Below the pieces are notes generated by a model. It was not told the DNA's origin. It worked only from the letters and a program-made list of their open reading frames with translations, and made no database searches. Source: Psittacicella melopsittaci (GTDB lineage: Bacteria > Pseudomonadota > Gammaproteobacteria > Enterobacterales > Psittacicellaceae). From it: DNA of 53,054 bases. The first letter of the stretch is position 1. Each line of letters starts with the position of its first letter. Shown in pieces: positions 50,781-53,054 of this stretch. The stretch spans positions 1-53,054 of the forward strand of contig NZ_NRJH01000030.1 in NCBI RefSeq assembly GCF_003585925.1, read 5' to 3'. Made by a program: the position numbers and the translations under genes.

Positions 50781-51038
50781 TTAGATTAAAGCTAAGATTG
50801 CAGCTGCATAACCAAAGAACACCCCAGGAATATTTGCTACTGCCAGAGGTAAATCTCTGTCTGGTTTAAATAAACCATAAATTACCCACAGAGTACAGTT
50901 AATACCTGCTGCTAAAGGTTGAACAAAGTCACCTTTAATTCCATGTAAACTATTATAGATTTGTGGGATATAAGCTATGTACATTAACATAGAGGTACAA
51001 GTTGCAATCCAACCAACTATATTAAACGTTTTTTCCAA
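50781..51038 (-). CDS. SemiSWEET-type sugar transporter
   Basis: 85 residues, three membrane helices, a half-size member of the SWEET/PQ-loop family that works as a dimer to pass small sugars. IGWIATC-type first helix, MYIAYIPQIYNSLHGIKGD with the PQ motif, INCTLWVIYGLFKP (Asn and Trp of the sugar pocket) and a third helix ending GVFFGYAAAILALI. The start is TTG at 51036-51038, supported by AAGGAG (51045-51050) at 6-base spacing; no in-frame ATG gives a complete first helix. A short ORF with an even better ribosome site overlaps this start. Its sugar cannot be told from sequence. Confidence 0.88.
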   Translation of the reverse strand: MEKTFNIVGWIATCTSMLMYIAYIPQIYNSLHGIKGDFVQPLAAGINCTLWVIYGLFKPDRDLPLAVANIPGVFFGYAAAILALI

Positions 51039-51067
51039 AATTGACTCCTTATGTTATTTATTTGCAT
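51017..51067 (-). CDS. 16-residue leader ORF overlapping the SemiSWEET start
   Basis: Minus strand: AAAGGAGGT (51075-51083), 7 bases, then ATG at 51067, 16 codons (MQINNIRSQFWKKRLI) and TAG at 51017-51019. The frame differs from SemiSWEET, and it ends 19-21 bases inside that gene. The ribosome site is the best match to the 16S tail in this window. Ribosomes finishing here would re-initiate at or occlude the TTG start, so it may set SemiSWEET translation. Too short for homology evidence; supported by signals only. Confidence 0.45.
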   Translation of the reverse strand: MQINNIRSQFWKKRLI

Positions 51068-51143
51068 GTACGTTACCTCCTTTGTGGCAACGCCATTACA
51101 TAGTCACAAATATGGAGAAAATTGTTCTGCATAAATTAATTAG

Positions 51144-51180
51144 GTCGAGAAAGTTTATTAAAGCAAAGAACTTTCTCGAC
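51144..51180. repeat. Perfect 12-bp inverted repeat upstream of the SemiSWEET operon
   Basis: GTCGAGAAAGTT and AACTTTCTCGAC with a 13-base loop. There is no T-run on either side, so a terminator is unlikely; an operator or RNA structure in the leader is possible. Confidence 0.6.
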
Positions 51181-51340
51181 ATAACTAAGACTACATAAAA
51201 TCACACAAAGTTAAATGTTAGAAATAATCATTTGCGAGGATAAAATTTTTTAGTCGCACCCCATATTATACCCTAAATTTTAAATTCTTGAGAAAAAATA
51301 ACTAAATATTAAAACTTTTGCAAAAAATTATTTGCTTTTG
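51181..51340. other. Divergent SemiSWEET-yhbY intergenic DNA
   Basis: AT-rich, no gene seen. CATATTATACCC near 51263-51274 could hold a minus-strand -10 (GGTATAATATG) for the SemiSWEET-rlmE transcript. Confidence 0.35.
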
Positions 51341-51349
51341 TGTTATAAT
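51341..51349 (+). promoter_or_regulatory. Extended -10 of yhbY
   Basis: TGTTATAAT, 38 bases before the ATG at 51387. Confidence 0.55.
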
Positions 51350-51386
51350 ACTGTGTCCGTATATTTTTAGTAAATATGAGGTTAAC

Positions 51387-51725
51387 ATGGCTTTAAAATT
51401 AACAACTGCGGTTAAAAAAGAATTATTTGGCCTATCTCATGACTTAAAGCCAGTAGTTATGATAGGGCAAAACTTATTAACTGATGCAGTAATCAAAGAA
51501 TTTAACAACTCAATTGATCACCACGAATTAATTAAAGTGAAAATGTCTTTTGAAGGAGATACTCCTGAAGAACGCAAACAAATTCGTCAAGCTATTTGTG
51601 ATGAAATTGTACGTCAAACCCAAGGCGTTACTTTAATTCGTATTGTGGGTAATATTGCCGTATTCTACAAGCCTTCAAAGGCCAAAAAAGTAGAAGAAAA
51701 ATTAAAATTATTTCGTGCGCGTTAA
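51387..51725 (+). CDS. yhbY: RNA-binding protein YhbY (CRS1-YhbY/CRM domain)
   Basis: 112 residues (E. coli 97). A single CRM domain that associates with pre-50S ribosomal particles. Motifs: LKPVVMIGQNLLTDAVIKEFNNSIDHHELIKVKM (the GxxG-like GQN loop) and GVTLIRIVGNIAVFYKPS. I start at ATG 51387, with GAGGT at 51378-51382. A longer in-frame start at 51318 lies upstream of the probable promoter and would add a hydrophobic leader foreign to the family. Position between greA and rlmE is conserved with E. coli. Confidence 0.95.
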   Translation: MALKLTTAVKKELFGLSHDLKPVVMIGQNLLTDAVIKEFNNSIDHHELIKVKMSFEGDTPEERKQIRQAICDEIVRQTQGVTLIRIVGNIAVFYKPSKAKKVEEKLKLFRAR

Positions 51726-51732
51726 GTAATTC

Positions 51733-51765
51733 AACCTTCCAAATTTTTTGGAAGGTTTTCTTTTT
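51733..51765. terminator. Terminator of yhbY
   Basis: AACCTTCCAAA, TTT, TTTGGAAGGTT, then TTCTTTTT. Confidence 0.9.
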
Positions 51766-51768
51766 AGC

Positions 51769-51804
51769 AAAAAAAGCACAAGTTCAAAATACTTGTGCTT
51801 TTTT
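51769..51804. terminator. Terminator of greA
   Basis: AAAAAAGCACAAGT and ACTTGTGCTTTTTT around TCAAAATA; symmetrical, back to back with the yhbY terminator. Confidence 0.9.
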
Positions 51805-51805
51805 A

Positions 51806-52297
51806 TTAAGCGTCAGCGTCTTCGTTGCTATAATCGATTTCTAAAATTTCAAAGTGAAGAACACCACTAGGAGTAGTAATAGCTACTTCATCACCTTCTT
51901 CTTTACCAATTAAGCCACGAGCAATTGGCGTTTTAAAAGAGATACGACCTGATTTAACATCAGCTTCATCTTCACCTACAATACGGTAAGTAAGTTCTTC
52001 ATCTGTATCTATATTGTAAAGTTTTACTTTACAACCAAATACTACAGTTTCAACGTCTAGTTTAGAAACGTCAATTACTTGACCATTGCTTAGTAGACCT
52101 TCGATATAAGAGATACGAGCTTCAATTAAAGACTGCTCTTCACGAGCAGCATGATACTCAGAATTCTCTTTTAAGTCACCGTGCTCACGTGCTTCAGCAA
52201 TAGCTTTAGTAATTGCTGGACGGCGTTCTCTAACAAGCTGATCTAACTCTTGTCTTAGAAGTCTTTCTCCACGTGGAGTAATAGGAATTGTTTCCAT
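51806..52297 (-). CDS. greA: Transcription elongation factor GreA
   Basis: 163 residues (E. coli 158). Enters the RNA polymerase secondary channel and triggers cleavage of backtracked RNA. The N-terminal coiled coil carries the acidic tip in [18 protein letters not shown] (Asp and Glu that coordinate Mg). The C-terminal FKBP-like domain has SPIARALIGKxxGD-type [16 protein letters not shown] and ends [10 protein letters not shown]. Start ATG at 52297. Its leader is about 120 nt and contains an early terminator hairpin (see 52384-52417). Confidence 0.97.
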   Translation of the reverse strand: METIPITPRGERLLRQELDQLVRERRPAITKAIAEAREHGDLKENSEYHAAREEQSLIEARISYIEGLLSNGQVIDVSKLDVETVVFGCKVKLYNIDTDEELTYRIVGEDEADVKSGRISFKTPIARGLIGKEEGDEVAITTPSGVLHFEILEIDYSNEDADA

Positions 52298-52383
52298 AAA
52301 AGAATAATCTTAAATGTGTTAATAGTTACCTATTTAAAACTTAATTTAAATAGCCTCAAAGATAAAAATCTGTAATTTTTAGT

Positions 52384-52417
52384 AAAAAAAATAACCCCCT
52401 TAAAGGGTTATTAGTCT
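52384..52417 (-). ncRNA. greA leader with internal terminator (GraL-like)
   Basis: Starting about 7 bases after the -10 (TGTTATAAT, minus, 52424-52432), the leader soon forms AATAACCC/GGGTTATT (52390-52412) followed by TTTTTTT. This would release an RNA of about 30-35 nt before greA. In E. coli, greA has such a leader terminator producing the short GraL RNAs; the arrangement here is analogous, but the sequence is not obviously the same. Confidence 0.55.
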
Positions 52418-52423
52418 TTTTTA

Positions 52424-52432
52424 ATTATAACA
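52424..52432 (-). promoter_or_regulatory. Extended -10 of greA
   Basis: TGTTATAAT on the minus strand, about 127 bases before the greA ATG. Confidence 0.55.
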
Positions 52433-52477
52433 CAAGCAGGGCATAAATAAAGAAAAAATCTTCTTTGCCTCTACAAG

Positions 52478-52507
52478 AAAAATCTCTGAAAATTATCAGA
52501 GATTTTT
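52478..52507. terminator. Terminator of the yffB-like gene
   Basis: AAAAATCTCTGA and TCAGAGATTTTT around AAATTA; symmetrical. Confidence 0.9.
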
Positions 52508-52515
52508 TGCTGTGA

Positions 52516-52872
52516 TTAAACAATATTCAAATGAAAATGTCCATCCATTTCAAATAGAGGACGTTTGATAATGCGTGGTTGCTCAGATACTAAAGCAAAT
52601 CCATGCTCATCAAAACTATGATTCTGCGTTTTTGCTAAATTTTTGAAATACTCTTTTGCTTCTGGCTCTAAGGTAGCAAAGTTTCTTGCTCGCAGATTAA
52701 CTACTTGATCCCAGCCTAGTTCTTGAACTGCTTGGGTAAATTTAGCCTTGTCAACTCCTTGAGCTAAGTAGTCATAAAAAGTTACATCATAGCCATCTTC
52801 TTTGAGAAGCTTAATACGTAATCTAACCGTAGTACAGGTTTTGATTCCATATACAACTACAGATTTTGACAT
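52516..52872 (-). CDS. yffB: YffB-like protein of the ArsC/Spx family
   Basis: 118 residues, the length of E. coli YffB. Thioredoxin-fold ArsC-like protein: VVVYGIKTCTTVRLRIKLL matches YffB's LYGIKNCDTIKKA, with one conserved Cys (residue 13). It continues with TFYDYLAQGVDKAKFTQAVQELGWDQVVN and the family's C-terminal RIIKRPLFEMDG. YffB may be a glutathione-dependent thiol reductase; it is not an arsenate reductase by motif (the Arg triad of ArsC is incomplete) and its function is not established. Start ATG at 52872; extended -10 TGGTATAAT at 52933-52941 (minus). Confidence 0.88.
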   Translation of the reverse strand: MSKSVVVYGIKTCTTVRLRIKLLKEDGYDVTFYDYLAQGVDKAKFTQAVQELGWDQVVNLRARNFATLEPEAKEYFKNLAKTQNHSFDEHGFALVSEQPRIIKRPLFEMDGHFHLNIV

Positions 52873-52932
52873 AACATTCCTTGCAATAAATTTATTATAG
52901 AGTGGATTTTTTACTTTAAAAAGTTAGTCTAT

Positions 52933-52941
52933 ATTATACCA
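52933..52941 (-). promoter_or_regulatory. Extended -10 of the yffB-like gene
   Basis: TGGTATAAT on the minus strand, 61 bases before the ATG. The rest of the window end (52942-53054) is AT-rich, with nothing recognised. Confidence 0.5.
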
Positions 52942-53054
52942 ACTAAAAGCTAAGTTTTTTATTTTTTCTGAAAAATTTTTCTTTTAGAAACCAAAATTAC
53001 TGCTTTTTCTTTGTAAAACACGCATTTTTTGTAGATGTTTAGAAAAAATTTATG

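Noticed and set aside
51318..51386. Longer yhbY start adding 23 residues
   Set aside because: It lies upstream of the likely promoter at 51341-51349; the family starts at MALKL, which has its own GAGGT ribosome site.

Overview
The window is AT-rich, gene-dense chromosomal DNA from a gammaproteobacterium. The evidence is full-length PntAB, MetJ, TamAB, SpeAB, ThiL, RlmB, SerA, YdjA, GreA and a ZipA-like protein, plus a greA-yhbY-rlmE neighbourhood arranged as in enterobacteria. Low GC and the gene set suggest a Pasteurellales-like, probably host-associated lineage (a Psittacicella-type organism is possible, but that is a guess). I see no tRNA, rRNA, CRISPR array, insertion sequence or prophage.

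Layout. 1-1.6 kb: two small membrane proteins of DUF805 type, the first (cut by the window edge) preceded by an 18-residue charged repeat array. 1.7-9.3 kb: an array of four complete oligopeptide-binding proteins (oppA paralogues), each with its own promoter, preceded by a decayed fifth copy; no opp permease genes are nearby. 9.3-10.5 kb: 1.2 kb without protein genes, holding a degenerate AT-rich tandem repeat and a strong candidate small RNA. 10.5-13.5 kb: pntAB transhydrogenase. 13.8-18 kb: a SprT-type metalloprotease and, 2 bases later, a UvrD/Rep-type helicase whose C-terminal third resembles the HhH-BRCT tail of NAD-dependent DNA ligase. 18-26.5 kb: galE, an enlarged metJ (reverse), rlmB, a 742-residue protein containing a 5-formyltetrahydrofolate cyclo-ligase domain (reverse), ydjA, serA, thiL. 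26.5-31.6 kb: an exported esterase-like protein that seems to lack its active-site histidine (reverse), aroB plus a GNAT acetyltransferase, and an orphan YfeA/SitA-type metal-binding protein behind a Fur-like box (reverse). 31.8-46.7 kb, all reverse: tamB-tamA, two tandem ApaH-like phosphatases behind an unknown protein, mrcA (PBP1a) and a ZipA-like protein. 47-53 kb: speAB putrescine pathway, rlmE with a SemiSWEET sugar transporter, yhbY, greA with a terminator in its leader, and a YffB-like ArsC-family protein.

Recurring themes. (1) Many proteins are much longer than the family norm as I remember it (MetJ about 2x, cyclo-ligase about 4x, SprT, helicase, ThiL, ApaH, TamA, TamB, ZipA), with additions placed terminally or between domains. 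(2) Most promoters I can find have an extended -10 (TGnTATAAT or close), often with a poor -35. (3) Several paralogues or enzymes have lost a key residue: OppA2 the peptide-anchoring Asp, both ApaH copies the GNHD His, the esterase its His.

The most striking candidates for something undescribed are the helicase-ligase-tail fusion coupled to SprT, which suggests a DNA repair module (inference), the structured RNA near 10 kb, and the leader ORF overlapping the SemiSWEET start.
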